Positions 1 through 9,333 of a stretch of DNA of 64,000 nt are shown here, piece after piece. The notes below the pieces were generated by a model that did not search any database, was not told the origin of the DNA, and was given only the letters and a program-made list of their open reading frames with translations. Within the stretch, counting starts at the first letter, position 1, and each line of letters opens with the position of its first letter. The position numbers and the translations under genes are program-made. The stretch comes from Microbacterium pseudoresistens (GTDB taxonomy: Bacteria; Actinomycetota; Actinomycetes; Actinomycetales; Microbacteriaceae), in contig NZ_JACCBH010000001.1 in the NCBI RefSeq assembly GCF_013409745.1, forward strand, positions 2,046,001 to 2,110,000. The letters are read 5' to 3'.

Positions 1-799
1 ATGCCAGGACCGGGACGACGATCGGTGCACGGGACAACGTGATCGCAAGCATGATGGCCCCGAGGGAGGTCGCCGGTTCCTGCGCAGCGGTGATTCCGAT
101 GATCAGAGGCAAGCCCGAGATCATCGCTCCGGTGCACGCGGCGGCGCCGACGGTGCTCATGATGTTGCGCGACAACGCGGGCAGTGAGACGTCCAGAGCG
201 AACCGCCCCACCACGCGTCGGCGGGTGACGATCCACAGCAGCAGGAATGCGAGTCCGAAGGGGAACGCGATCCCGCAGGCGAGCCAGATCGGCGGAAGTC
301 CGAGAACGAGCGCGGCGCCGAGCAGGAGAACACGGAGTGCGGCATCGGTCACCGTCAGCAGAGCGGCGTCACGCCAGAGGTGCAGTCCGTAGAAGACGCC
401 TCCGAGCACGGCGGTCATGAGATACCCGATGAGACCGATGCCCAGCACGAGAGCGAGCGCGAACCCGTTGATGGGCACAGTCGTCGCGCCGAGGACCAGC
501 CCGAGGACGATGCTCGCCCCGACCACGACGATGCTCGCTCCCACCGTGAAGCGGCGGAGCACGGTGTTCGGAGGGTGGTCGGTCGAGGGGCGTGCTGCGC
601 GAGAGACCTCCTGCTGGACCCCCGACATCGTGGCGACGCAGAGATAGACGGCGGACCAGGTCACGGAGAACGAGACGTACGAACTGTTCGAGAGGAACGC
701 GGGGGCGAGGAGCTGGACGACATACCCGAACGCGCCGGCGACGGCGGTGGCGAGAAGAATCCACCGCAGTCCGGCGGAGGCGGTGTGCGATGAGGTCAT
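1..799 (-). CDS. Polysaccharide flippase-like membrane protein, C-terminus outside window
   Basis: The frame is open from an ATG at 799 to the left edge, so about 266 residues are visible and the C-terminal part is missing. I translated it by hand. It is strongly hydrophobic, with likely membrane segments near residues 11-32, 85-106, 112-135, 148-168 and 171-190, separated by short loops. There is a basic loop (residues about 191-199, VTRRRVVGR) and no soluble domain. This layout fits the MATE/Wzx oligosaccharide-flippase superfamily, which moves lipid-linked glycans across the membrane; no single motif proves it. Its ATG overlaps the stop of the DUF2304 gene (ATGA, 796-799), so it is the third gene of an operon with that gene and a DPM1-like glycosyltransferase, which supports a role in surface glycan assembly. 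It could also be another polytopic membrane protein of unknown function. Confidence 0.7.
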   Translation of the reverse strand, partial: MTSSHTASAGLRWILLATAVAGAFGYVVQLLAPAFLSNSSYVSFSVTWSAVYLCVATMSGVQQEVSRAARPSTDHPPNTVLRRFTVGASIVVVGASIVLGLVLGATTVPINGFALALVLGIGLIGYLMTAVLGGVFYGLHLWRDAALLTVTDAALRVLLLGAALVLGLPPIWLACGIAFPFGLAFLLLWIVTRRRVVGRFALDVSLPALSRNIMSTVGAAACTGAMISGLPLIIGITAAQEPATSLGAIMLAITLSRAPIVVPVLA

Positions 800-1179
800 C
801 TGGCGTCGTCTGGGCCCTGCTCGCCGCGGTCATCGCCGGACGGATCGCGAAGCGCCTCGACATCCGCCCGGAGCAGCGCAACCTCTTCCGCGACGCGACG
901 GACTTCGTCCTCCGCCTGCGAGAGCTCCCAGGAGAGGTGGAGCGCGACGCCGACGAGAAGCACCAGGGCGAGCGCGAAGATCAGGTTCGAGGGGACCTCG
1001 ACGTTCAGCAATCCTGAGAGACCGACGAGCAGCCCGGGGAAGATCGCGAGCACGAGGATGGCGACGCCGATGAACAGCCAGATGATCGCGTACTTCTCAC
1101 GCAGCTGTCTCTTGAGGAGGAGCATGAGGATGACGCCGAGGACGGCGAGCGAGAAGGCGATGCCCACGACCACGATCAC
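796..1179 (-). CDS. DUF2304 family membrane protein
   Basis: A 127-residue protein with an N-terminal membrane helix (about residues 2-22), a short basic loop (KRQLREKY), two further helices (about 31-55 and 64-84) and a C-terminal amphipathic, coiled-coil-like stretch rich in Glu, Arg and Leu (about 84-115). This matches the DUF2304 family, small membrane proteins commonly encoded beside dolichol-phosphate-mannose-synthase-like transferases. The family has no proven function; a partner or membrane anchor for the neighbouring transferase is an inference from gene order. Both ends overlap neighbours by 4 bp, giving tight translational coupling. Confidence 0.85.
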   Translation of the reverse strand: MIVVVGIAFSLAVLGVILMLLLKRQLREKYAIIWLFIGVAILVLAIFPGLLVGLSGLLNVEVPSNLIFALALVLLVGVALHLSWELSQAEDEVRRVAEEVALLRADVEALRDPSGDDRGEQGPDDAR

Positions 1180-1904
1180 GACGTGCGCTCCTTGGTTCTG
1201 CGACCGCGAAGCAGCGCCAGGGCGAGCGCGAAAGCGGCGCGGAAGAGGTAGCGCGCCGCCGCGAGCGGATTGTGACTGGGCTGGCCATGGGCTCGGGGCC
1301 TCATCGCCACGGGGACCTGCGTCACCGTCAGTCCCGCGTGGATCGCTCCCACGAGGGAATCGATCGTGTCACCGAGATACTCGGCCGGGTAGAACCGCAC
1401 GTACTGATCGATGGCGCGACGATTCGCGGCACGGAACCCGGAGGTCACGTCGGTGAGGCGGACGCCGCTGATCCGAGACAGAACGGCGGCGAGCATCTTC
1501 ATCGCCCAACGACGGGGTCCTCTGGCCTTGTAGTCGCCGACGTCGGCGAAGCGGGCGGCGATCGATATGTCCGCATCGCTCAGACCCGCGAGCACCGCGG
1601 CGATGTCCGCGGGGTTGTGCTGCCCGTCGGCATCGACCTGGATGGCTTGCGAGTAGCCATGGCGCTGCGCATACGTGAAGCCGGTCCGCATCGCACCGCC
1701 GACCCCCATGTTGAAGGGGAGAATGACGACTCGTGCTCCTGCTGCCGCTGCGACGGCCGCGGTGGCATCGGTCGACCCGTCGTCGATCACGAGCACGTCG
1801 TACGCAGGGTCCGCGTCGCGGATCTCGCGAACCGTGTTCGCCACGTTCTGCTCTTCGTTCCACGCGGGGACGATGATGAGCGCGCGCTCGCGGGGGGATG
1901 CCAT
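1176..1904 (-). CDS. Family 2 glycosyltransferase, dolichol-phosphate mannosyltransferase-like
   Basis: A 242-residue GT-A fold transferase. The nucleotide-binding start (IIVPAWNEEQN, about residues 10-20), the IDDGSTD motif (about 40-46) and the D91-A-D93 motif in VDADGQHNP are those of the DPM1/polyprenyl-phosphate hexosyltransferase group of GT2. It should transfer a hexose from a nucleotide sugar to a polyprenyl phosphate on the inner membrane face. There are no C-terminal membrane helices of the GtrB type, which may be why a DUF2304 membrane partner follows. On this strand a TAGAAT element lies 9 bases before the ATG, so the transcript may have almost no leader. It leads the operon transferase-DUF2304-flippase and is divergent from glf. 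Confidence 0.88.
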   Translation of the reverse strand: MASPRERALIIVPAWNEEQNVANTVREIRDADPAYDVLVIDDGSTDATAAVAAAAGARVVILPFNMGVGGAMRTGFTYAQRHGYSQAIQVDADGQHNPADIAAVLAGLSDADISIAARFADVGDYKARGPRRWAMKMLAAVLSRISGVRLTDVTSGFRAANRRAIDQYVRFYPAEYLGDTIDSLVGAIHAGLTVTQVPVAMRPRAHGQPSHNPLAAARYLFRAAFALALALLRGRRTKERTS

Positions 1905-1964
1905 GGTGGCATGATTCTATCCGGTTCGTCCTGGCCGCTCGGTCGACGCGCAGGCGCCCGCGCC

Positions 1965-1970
1965 TAGGAT
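1965..1970 (+). promoter_or_regulatory. -10 element of the glf operon
   Basis: TAGGAT lies 44 bases before the glf ATG, leaving a leader of roughly 38 bases that ends in a purine-rich ribosome site (GAGGAAGGGAAAAG). The divergent transferase has its own TAGAAT at 1914-1919. Assignment is by motif only. Confidence 0.45.
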
Positions 1971-2002
1971 GGATGCTGTTCTGCTCCGCGCCCTGCGCGT
2001 GA

Positions 2003-3151
<1,149 letters not shown>

Positions 3152-3184
3152 CGCGCATGGATGCCCCCTCGCTATGATCGGCTC

Positions 3185-3982
3185 GTGGGGATGACGGCGA
3201 AGAACGCGGCGATCACGCCGCGGCGCTACCTGCATTCGCTATGGCTGCTCTCGGCGCGCGATCTCAAGGTGCGCTACGCCACCAGCTTCCTCGGCTACCT
3301 GTGGTCGGTGCTGGATCCGCTCATCATGAGCGCGATCTACTGGTTCGTGTTCACCCAGGTCTTTCATCGCACGGTCGGCGAAGAGCCGTACATCCTCTTC
3401 CTCATCACCGCCCTGCTGCCGTGGGTGTGGTTCAACACCTCGGTGGGCGATTTCACCCGCGCGTTCCGCAAGGATGCGCGCCTGGTGCGCTCCACCGCGA
3501 TTCCGCGCTCGATCTGGGTGAACCGCGTCGTGCTGACCAAGGGTGTGGAGTTCCTCTGCTCCATCCCGGTGCTCATCGTCTTCATCCTGTTCAACCTCGA
3601 TCACGTGCACATCAATCCGGGGCTCCTCTGGTTCCCGGTGGGAGTGCTGCTGCAGACCATCCTGCTGATCGGACTCGGATTGCTCGTCGCACCGCTGTGC
3701 GTGCTGTTCTCCGACCTCGAGCGCACCACCGCGCTCATCCTGCGGGCGCTGTTCTACGCGTCGCCGGTGATCTACAGCGTCGCCGACCTGCCGGCCCCCT
3801 TCGACGTGCTCGGGGCGTTCAACCCGCTGGCGGGCATCTTCACGCTCTACCGCGTCGGGTTCTTCCCCGATCAGTGGCACACGACCCCGGTGATCATCGC
3901 GGTCGTCATGAGCGTGGGCTTCCTCGCCCTGGGGATGCTCGTGTTCCGCTCGCTCGAGCGCACGGTGCTCAAGGAGCTGTGA
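3185..3982 (+). CDS. ABC-2 type polysaccharide exporter, permease subunit (Wzm/TagG-like)
   Basis: The membrane subunit of a two-component ABC exporter for polysaccharides. The N-terminal YLHSLWLLSARDLKVRYATS followed by FLGYLWSVLDPL is the hallmark of the Wzm/TagG/RfbA group; six hydrophobic segments follow and the protein ends in VFRSLERTVLKEL. I chose the GTG at 3185 because a TATGAT -10 element (3173-3178) lies 6 bases upstream, as at other leaderless genes here. In-frame ATGs at 3161 (eight residues longer) and 3191 (two shorter) are alternatives. The ATPase gene begins 1 bp after its stop. With glf upstream, the likely cargo is a galactofuranose-containing wall polymer, as for the mycobacterial Rv3781/Rv3783 exporter. 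Confidence 0.92.
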   Translation: MGMTAKNAAITPRRYLHSLWLLSARDLKVRYATSFLGYLWSVLDPLIMSAIYWFVFTQVFHRTVGEEPYILFLITALLPWVWFNTSVGDFTRAFRKDARLVRSTAIPRSIWVNRVVLTKGVEFLCSIPVLIVFILFNLDHVHINPGLLWFPVGVLLQTILLIGLGLLVAPLCVLFSDLERTTALILRALFYASPVIYSVADLPAPFDVLGAFNPLAGIFTLYRVGFFPDQWHTTPVIIAVVMSVGFLALGMLVFRSLERTVLKEL

Positions 3983-3983
3983 C

Positions 3984-4742
3984 GTGAACGATCGACAGCC
4001 CGACGAGCAGCCCATGGCGATCGAGGTCGCCGACCTCGGCGTGCGCTTCCGCCGCAATCGTCGCGGCCGCCGCAGCTTCAAAGACCTCTTCGCCGGGCGG
4101 TCTCGCCGTTCGAGACCGGGCGAGTTCTGGGCGCTGCGCGACGTGTCGTTCCGCGTGCGCCAGGGCGAATCGATCGGCGTGGTCGGGCGCAACGGCCAGG
4201 GCAAGTCGACGCTGCTCAAGCTCGTCGCCGGGGTGCTGCTGCCCGATGAGGGATCCGTGCGGCTGCATGGCGGCGTGGCGCCGCTGATCGAGATCACCGG
4301 CGGCTTCGTCGGCGACCTCACGGTGCGCGAGAACGTGCGCCTCACCGCGGGCCTGCACGGCATGAGCCGCGCCGAGATCGCCGAGCGCTACGACGACATC
4401 ATCGCCTTCGCCGAGCTCGCCGACTTCCAGGAGACGCCGTACAAACACCTGTCGAACGGGATGAAGGTGCGCCTCGCCTTCTCCGTGGTCTCCAAGCTCG
4501 ACGAGCCGATCCTGCTCGTCGACGAGGTGCTCGCCGTCGGCGACAAGGCCTTCCGCGACAAGTGCTACCGGCGCATCGACGAACTGCTCGCCGACAACCG
4601 CACGCTGTTCTTCGTCTCGCACAACGAGCGTGACCTGCGGCGCTTCTGCTCCCGCGGCCTCTACCTCGACAAGGGCGGTCTTGTACTCGACGGCACGATC
4701 GACGAGGTGCTCGACCGGTACAACGCGGACCAGGCGCACTGA
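3984..4742 (+). CDS. ABC polysaccharide exporter, ATP-binding subunit (Wzt/TagH-like)
   Basis: A 252-residue ATPase that pairs with the preceding permease. It has Walker A (GRNGQGKST, residues 68-76), the signature LSNGM (156-160), Walker B (LLVDE, 177-181) and the switch histidine in FFVSHNERD. The N-terminus (VADLGVRFRRNRRGRRSFKD) is typical of Wzt/TagH proteins. It ends soon after the nucleotide-binding domain, so it lacks the C-terminal carbohydrate-binding domain of classical O9a-type Wzt; substrate choice is probably set elsewhere. The start is a GTG with AAGGAG about 9 bases upstream, inside the permease gene. It converges on the gene at 4759 with a 16-bp gap. Confidence 0.94.
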   Translation: MNDRQPDEQPMAIEVADLGVRFRRNRRGRRSFKDLFAGRSRRSRPGEFWALRDVSFRVRQGESIGVVGRNGQGKSTLLKLVAGVLLPDEGSVRLHGGVAPLIEITGGFVGDLTVRENVRLTAGLHGMSRAEIAERYDDIIAFAELADFQETPYKHLSNGMKVRLAFSVVSKLDEPILLVDEVLAVGDKAFRDKCYRRIDELLADNRTLFFVSHNERDLRRFCSRGLYLDKGGLVLDGTIDEVLDRYNADQAH

Positions 4743-4758
4743 GCGCCGCACGCAGGGT

Positions 4759-5361
4759 TCAACCGAGGAGTGCGACCAGACCGTTCAGCGCCTGACGGGC
4801 CCCGTCGACGGCGCCGCTCGCATCGCCCGACGCCGCGGCGGAGCGCAACTGGCTGAGGCTGTCGGCGTACGTTCCGAGCGCAGAATGCCACGCGTCGGCG
4901 ATCGAGGAGGGCGGCACCGCCCCGGCGAGGCGCTGCGCATCCTCCTGCAGCTGATCGACGAACTGCCTGGCCTCTTCGCCCGATGCGGAGGCGATCATGG
5001 TCAGCCCCGTGTCGGCATCCGTGAGGCGCGGGGTGACCTTGTCGCGGAATACGCCCAGTTCCGGGTCGGGAACCGGCGGGGCGGGGGGCGTCGTCGGCTC
5101 CGAGGTCGGGGTCGGCGACGGGGGAGTGGTCGCGGTCGGGCTCGGGCTGGTCGTGGGCGTCGCGCTGGCAGACGCCGAGGGCGAATCGGTGGGGGCCGGC
5201 GTGTCGCCGCCGCGCGGGATGAGGAAGAACACCAGCACCGCGACGACCACGAGCACGGCGAGGATCAGCGCGGTGATGAGCGCGACGCGAGGGCCACGAC
5301 GCTTCTCCTCGGCGAACTCCCAACGGATCTCCGGTTCCCGGCGCGGGTCGTGTTCGCTCAT
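4759..5361 (-). CDS. Membrane-anchored protein with Pro/Ser/Thr linker, unknown function
   Basis: A 200-residue protein I do not recognise. It has a charged cytosolic N-terminus (about 26 residues, including a WEFAEEKRRGPR stretch), a single membrane helix (about 27-49), a long low-complexity linker of Pro, Ser, Thr and Ala (about 55-97) and an external helical domain of about 100 residues without cysteine. The domain (DKVTPRLTDADTGLTMIA and following) looks all-alpha. A signal anchor plus a wall-spanning PST linker is typical of actinobacterial proteins that place a small domain at or beyond the peptidoglycan. Its start lies 1 bp after the stop of the GlfT1-like gene, so the two are co-transcribed, suggesting a role near galactan assembly; that role is inference. 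Confidence 0.75.
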   Translation of the reverse strand: MSEHDPRREPEIRWEFAEEKRRGPRVALITALILAVLVVVAVLVFFLIPRGGDTPAPTDSPSASASATPTTSPSPTATTPPSPTPTSEPTTPPAPPVPDPELGVFRDKVTPRLTDADTGLTMIASASGEEARQFVDQLQEDAQRLAGAVPPSSIADAWHSALGTYADSLSQLRSAAASGDASGAVDGARQALNGLVALLG

Positions 5362-5362
5362 C

Positions 5363-6319
5363 TCAGGCCTCCAAGGGGCTCATAGGACGCCAGGTGCGAT
5401 CCCGTCCGATCCTTCCGCCGTCGCGCAGCCCCCGGAAGAGGTTGCTCGTGCCGCGCGCGGTGCGCTCGACGAACAGCAGGCGGATGATCTCCTTCACGAA
5501 GGTCATCGTCGTCCCGAGCCCGAACACCACGGGGTTGTACACGCCGTGATGGCGGTAATACTGCTTGATGTATGCCCGGTTGCGCATGATGTAGTAGCGG
5601 TAGGCGTTGCTGGAGGCGTTCATGTGCCGTACGCCCATGTCCCACTGCTTGATCTCGCGGGTGCGGCGCAGCACGAAGTCCTCGACCACGACGGACATGG
5701 TCTTGCGCGAGGCCAGCCAGCCGTACACCTGGTCGTCCCAGTAGATGAAGAACCGCGGATCGGGCAGCCCGATCTGCTGCACGATCGAGCGGTGGATGAA
5801 CATGCCCTCGAAGCATCCGCTGTTCATCCGCTTGAAGCCGGTCTCATCGAATCCGGCCGGGGCGAACGGAATGGGGATGCCCATGCGCTCGGCGATGCGG
5901 TACTGCCAGTAGAACGCGCTGCCGTCGTAGTCGTAGCGCCGGCCCTGGATGCTCTTGAACCGCGGGGCCCACGCGCCCATCCGGGCGAGGCCGTCCGGCA
6001 GCACTTCGACGTCGTCGTCCATCAGCCAGATCCACTCGGAGCCCAGCTCGTACGCCGTGCGCATGCCCTCGCTGAAGCCCCCGGATCCGCCCGTGTTCGT
6101 CTCGAGCTTGCGGTAGACGATCTCGGTGCCGATCTCGGCGCGGACGGAGTCGACGACCTCGGTCGTGTCGTCCGAGGAGGCGTTGTCGATGATGACGACC
6201 CGGCCCGGCTTCGGATCCATCGCCGCGATGCTCGTCAGGAGCCTGCGCAGCAGACCCGAGCGGTTGAAGGTCACCACGACGATGCTCGCGGCGCTCGGAT
6301 CGAACGCGGCGCCGGTCAT
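5363..6319 (-). CDS. GlfT1-like galactofuranosyltransferase (GT2)
   Basis: A 318-residue GT-A transferase. It opens with SIVVVTFNRSGLLRRLL, then VIIDNASSD, then TGGSGGFSEGMRTAY. The metal-binding DDD sits at residues 101-103 (WLMDDDVEV) and a WDD at 194-196 (FIYWDDQVYGW). GGSGGF, DDD and WDD together are diagnostic of the mycobacterial GlfT1/GlfT2 group, where the WDD aspartates contribute to catalysis. It should add galactofuranose from UDP-Galf to a lipid-linked acceptor on the cytoplasmic side. Its length is close to GlfT1 and far below GlfT2 (over 600 residues). With glf and the ABC exporter 1-3 kb away, it completes a make-and-export set for a galactan. A leader of about 130 bases precedes it (see findings). 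Confidence 0.88.
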   Translation of the reverse strand: MTGAAFDPSAASIVVVTFNRSGLLRRLLTSIAAMDPKPGRVVIIDNASSDDTTEVVDSVRAEIGTEIVYRKLETNTGGSGGFSEGMRTAYELGSEWIWLMDDDVEVLPDGLARMGAWAPRFKSIQGRRYDYDGSAFYWQYRIAERMGIPIPFAPAGFDETGFKRMNSGCFEGMFIHRSIVQQIGLPDPRFFIYWDDQVYGWLASRKTMSVVVEDFVLRRTREIKQWDMGVRHMNASSNAYRYYIMRNRAYIKQYYRHHGVYNPVVFGLGTTMTFVKEIIRLLFVERTARGTSNLFRGLRDGGRIGRDRTWRPMSPLEA

Positions 6320-6517
6320 GACGTCGCTCCGCCCCTGATGGGACGACGGATGCTCGGGGCGGCGTGCGTCGGGCGGGCGCGATGCAGGAGGGGGTGAGTC
6401 ACGGGTGGGGCTCCGGAAAGTTCATCGGGGCGCGACGGAACGGCGCCCTCCGCAAGCCTACCCGTCGGCTCCGCGCGGTCGCTGACAGACGCGCTCCCCC
6501 TCGCGAGTCCTGCCGCG

Positions 6518-7813
6518 TCACGCGCCCAGCTGCGTGGCGGGCGGCGCGGCCTGAGCGGCGTCGATGTCTTCGCGCCACGACCGAGACTGACCGGCGCGCA
6601 GTGCGCACAGCACGAGCAGGAACCAGCCGGTGCCGGCCAACGCGAAGCTCTCGAACATCGACTCCACGGCCAGGGTGACGAGCACGAGCGGGGTCCACGC
6701 ATAGACCACAGAGCGCCGTGCGCTGGCGACGAGCCACGAGCGAACGAGGGCGATGCCGCCGAACAGTGCGAACAGCGCCAGACCCGCGGCTCCACCCTGC
6801 AGGAGCATGTCGAAGTACGCGTTCAGCGCGGTGCGGTGATGGTCGTCGAGGAGGAAGTTGATGGCGTTGAACGGGTAATCGGTGCCCGTCCACGGTCCGA
6901 ACCATCCCCATCCCTCCAGCGGTCGCAGCCCCCAGTAGTCCAGCAGCACGTTCCACAGGTCGGCGCGGGTGCTGAAATCGGAGCCGGCATCGAGCCAGGC
7001 GATGATGCGATGCCGCAGCAGGAACGCCACGACCACGCCCAGGGCGACGGCGGCGCCCAGCGCCCACTGCAGCGCGGCGCGCCGTTCGGGACGCGTGCGC
7101 CGCACCAGGTCGAGCGCGGCAGCGGCCAGGCCCACGGTGACGGCGAGCACGAGCACGGTGGGGGAGGCTGAGAGCAGCGCGAGGAAGGAGGCCAGCGCGA
7201 TCGAGGGCACCGCGATGGGGGCTGCGAGCGACTGCGAGCGCCATTCCACGACGAAGGTGATCACGGCGACGACGGCGATGAAGCCCAGCATGTTGCGGCT
7301 GCCGAACAGGCCCTGGATGGGCCCGCCGTCGGCGAGCAGACCCTCGACCCCGAGGAACGGGAAAGGCATGTCGAACATGACGCCCGAGAGCAGTTCGACG
7401 CCCAGCGAGGTCAGGAGCATGATGCGCAGCGCGTCACCGAGCGCGCGCACGGTCTGCAGGGTGTCGCGGATGTGCCCGACGACCACGGCGAGCACGGCGA
7501 ATCCGAACAGCGCGGCCCACCCGCGCAGCGTCTCGGCCGCATGCGTCGACCAGAACGCCGACACGAGGGTCCAGATCAGCAGTGCGAGCAGCGTGGACGG
7601 CGCCAGGCGCAGCACCGACAGCTCTTCGCGCCGGGCCACGAGGATCGCGATGCCGATCACGCACAGCGAGACGACGATCGAGACGAGCGTCACGGTGCCC
7701 GCGGCCGCGGCGATCGCGAACGAGCCCAGCACCGTCAGCAGCACCGCGAGCGTGAACGCGCGCGCCAGCTCCACCGAGCCGAGCAGCCGGGCGAGCCCGG
7801 GCCGGGTGATCAC
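6518..7813 (-). CDS. O-antigen ligase/polymerase-like membrane protein (second of a tandem pair)
   Basis: A 431-residue polytopic protein with about eleven hydrophobic segments and one larger outside loop holding RADLWNVLLDYWGLRPLEGWGWFGPW, the Wzy_C/WaaL-type region with the conserved Arg before a hydrophobic stretch. A GSRNMLGF motif earlier corresponds to the GNxN found in this superfamily. Members join or polymerise glycans on the outer membrane face from undecaprenyl-linked donors. The GTG start overlaps the stop of the upstream paralogue (GTGA, 7810-7813), so the two are translated together. Acceptor and donor cannot be told from sequence. A much longer open frame upstream in the same phase is a high-GC artefact. 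Confidence 0.86.
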   Translation of the reverse strand: MITRPGLARLLGSVELARAFTLAVLLTVLGSFAIAAAAGTVTLVSIVVSLCVIGIAILVARREELSVLRLAPSTLLALLIWTLVSAFWSTHAAETLRGWAALFGFAVLAVVVGHIRDTLQTVRALGDALRIMLLTSLGVELLSGVMFDMPFPFLGVEGLLADGGPIQGLFGSRNMLGFIAVVAVITFVVEWRSQSLAAPIAVPSIALASFLALLSASPTVLVLAVTVGLAAAALDLVRRTRPERRAALQWALGAAVALGVVVAFLLRHRIIAWLDAGSDFSTRADLWNVLLDYWGLRPLEGWGWFGPWTGTDYPFNAINFLLDDHHRTALNAYFDMLLQGGAAGLALFALFGGIALVRSWLVASARRSVVYAWTPLVLVTLAVESMFESFALAGTGWFLLVLCALRAGQSRSWREDIDAAQAAPPATQLGA

Positions 7814-9225
7814 GGCCTCTGCCTCGTCGGTGCCCCTGTCTCGAGCATCCGGTCGCGCTCGCTGAGTCCGCGCCCCACGAGCGGAACCATCTTGATCTTG
7901 AACGAGAACAGCACGACGAGCATCCAGCCCCAGAGCATGATCGGACCGGATTCGACGATGCCCTGCACGAGCAGCATCGCCACCACGAGCGTGGGAAGCA
8001 GGGCGATGGCCGAGTACGGCCGACGCTCCTCGAGGTCCCACCGCGGACGGTCGACGGCGAAGAACCAGGCCCTCCACGCCAGGGCGACGAACACGATGGC
8101 CATGATGACGATGCCCACGACGCCGAGCTGCATGAGCACGTCGAGCCACATGTCGTGCGCGTGGAAGACGGTGATCCCGTGGTCGACGATCCAGTTGTGG
8201 AAGGCGGGATCCCACGGGATCCACGGCGAGGAGAACCCGTTGCCGATCACCGGGCTCTCGGCGGCGCGCTCGCGCACCTTCTCCCAGATCTCCACACGTC
8301 CGGTGAGGTCGGAGCCTCGGCCGAGCAGGCCGAACAGCTCGTCGCGCCAGAGCCACAGCGCGATCGCACCGGCGGCGGCGACGCCGAGGTACACGAGGTA
8401 CAGCGGGGTGCGCTGCCCCGGCCGCGACGTGCGGCGCATGAGCAGCACGGTGGCCAGCACGGCCACCCCCGCGGCGGTGCAGGCGTACGCCGTCGCCGAC
8501 GAGGCGCGCACGAGCATCACGAGGGCAAGCGCGATCCACACGAACAGCACCCCGCGCCGACGGGCCCTGGCTGCGACGAGCACGCTGAACACGATGAGCG
8601 CCAGCACGCAGAGGATGGCGAGACTGTTGGAGTTGCCGACGATCCCCTGGATGCGGCCGCCGTCGAAGATGTTGCCGCGCACCCAGTACCAGTGCGGATC
8701 GATCTTGCCCTCGGGGAAGTCGGCGAAGTTCGGCAGCAGAGGCGCCCCGGTGATGGCGACCCAGATCTCCAGGACGAAGGAGAGCCCGAGGATCCACTTC
8801 AGCGCCGACGAGATCGCCCTGGCGATCTCCTGCCAGCTGAGCAGCGTGGCGACGGTGATGGCCGCGACGGTGATCCCGGCCTGCAGCGTCCAGGTGAGCA
8901 GCGTGGCCTCAGGCCATCGCGACCACAGCACGGACAGCAGGGCGAGGGCGAGGTAGCCGATCGCTGCCCACGGCAGGCGCCGCCACGGGAAGCGCACGGG
9001 GTGCTGGCGCACGATCGCCGGGATGAGGACGGCAAGACAGCCCAGGACGAGCACGACCATGACGATCACGGCGCCGAGCTCGCCGAGCAGGTTGTAGACG
9101 GCGGTGTGCCCGAGCACGGCGAACAGGACCAGCACGGCGAAGGCGCGCAGCATCAGGTGCCTCGAGGACTCGCGCGCGGGCGCGGTCGGGGGAGGCAAGA
9201 CCGAGAGTCGGGAGCGCTGCGCCAT
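7810..9225 (-). CDS. O-antigen ligase/polymerase-like membrane protein (first of a tandem pair)
   Basis: A 471-residue paralogue of the next gene, with about eleven membrane segments, a GNSNSLAIL motif and an outside loop with GRVEIWEKVRERAAESPVIG followed by FHAHDMWLDVLMQLG. The FHAHDMWL histidines match the conserved His region of the Wzy_C/WaaL family. The ATG at 9225 is preceded by TACCCT and 7 bases, so the transcript is probably leaderless; the open frame continues upstream but without support. It is divergent from manA with a 108-bp gap that also carries a leaderless-type promoter for manA. Confidence 0.87.
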   Translation of the reverse strand: MAQRSRLSVLPPPTAPARESSRHLMLRAFAVLVLFAVLGHTAVYNLLGELGAVIVMVVLVLGCLAVLIPAIVRQHPVRFPWRRLPWAAIGYLALALLSVLWSRWPEATLLTWTLQAGITVAAITVATLLSWQEIARAISSALKWILGLSFVLEIWVAITGAPLLPNFADFPEGKIDPHWYWVRGNIFDGGRIQGIVGNSNSLAILCVLALIVFSVLVAARARRRGVLFVWIALALVMLVRASSATAYACTAAGVAVLATVLLMRRTSRPGQRTPLYLVYLGVAAAGAIALWLWRDELFGLLGRGSDLTGRVEIWEKVRERAAESPVIGNGFSSPWIPWDPAFHNWIVDHGITVFHAHDMWLDVLMQLGVVGIVIMAIVFVALAWRAWFFAVDRPRWDLEERRPYSAIALLPTLVVAMLLVQGIVESGPIMLWGWMLVVLFSFKIKMVPLVGRGLSERDRMLETGAPTRQRP

Positions 9226-9333
9226 CGGGTTCAGGGTAGCGCGGCGGCATGAGAACGCGCGGAGCGCGAGGGCCCGATCCTGCACGGATCGTGTGCACGG
9301 CATCCGGCGACGTCGCACCCTACGCTGAGAGTC

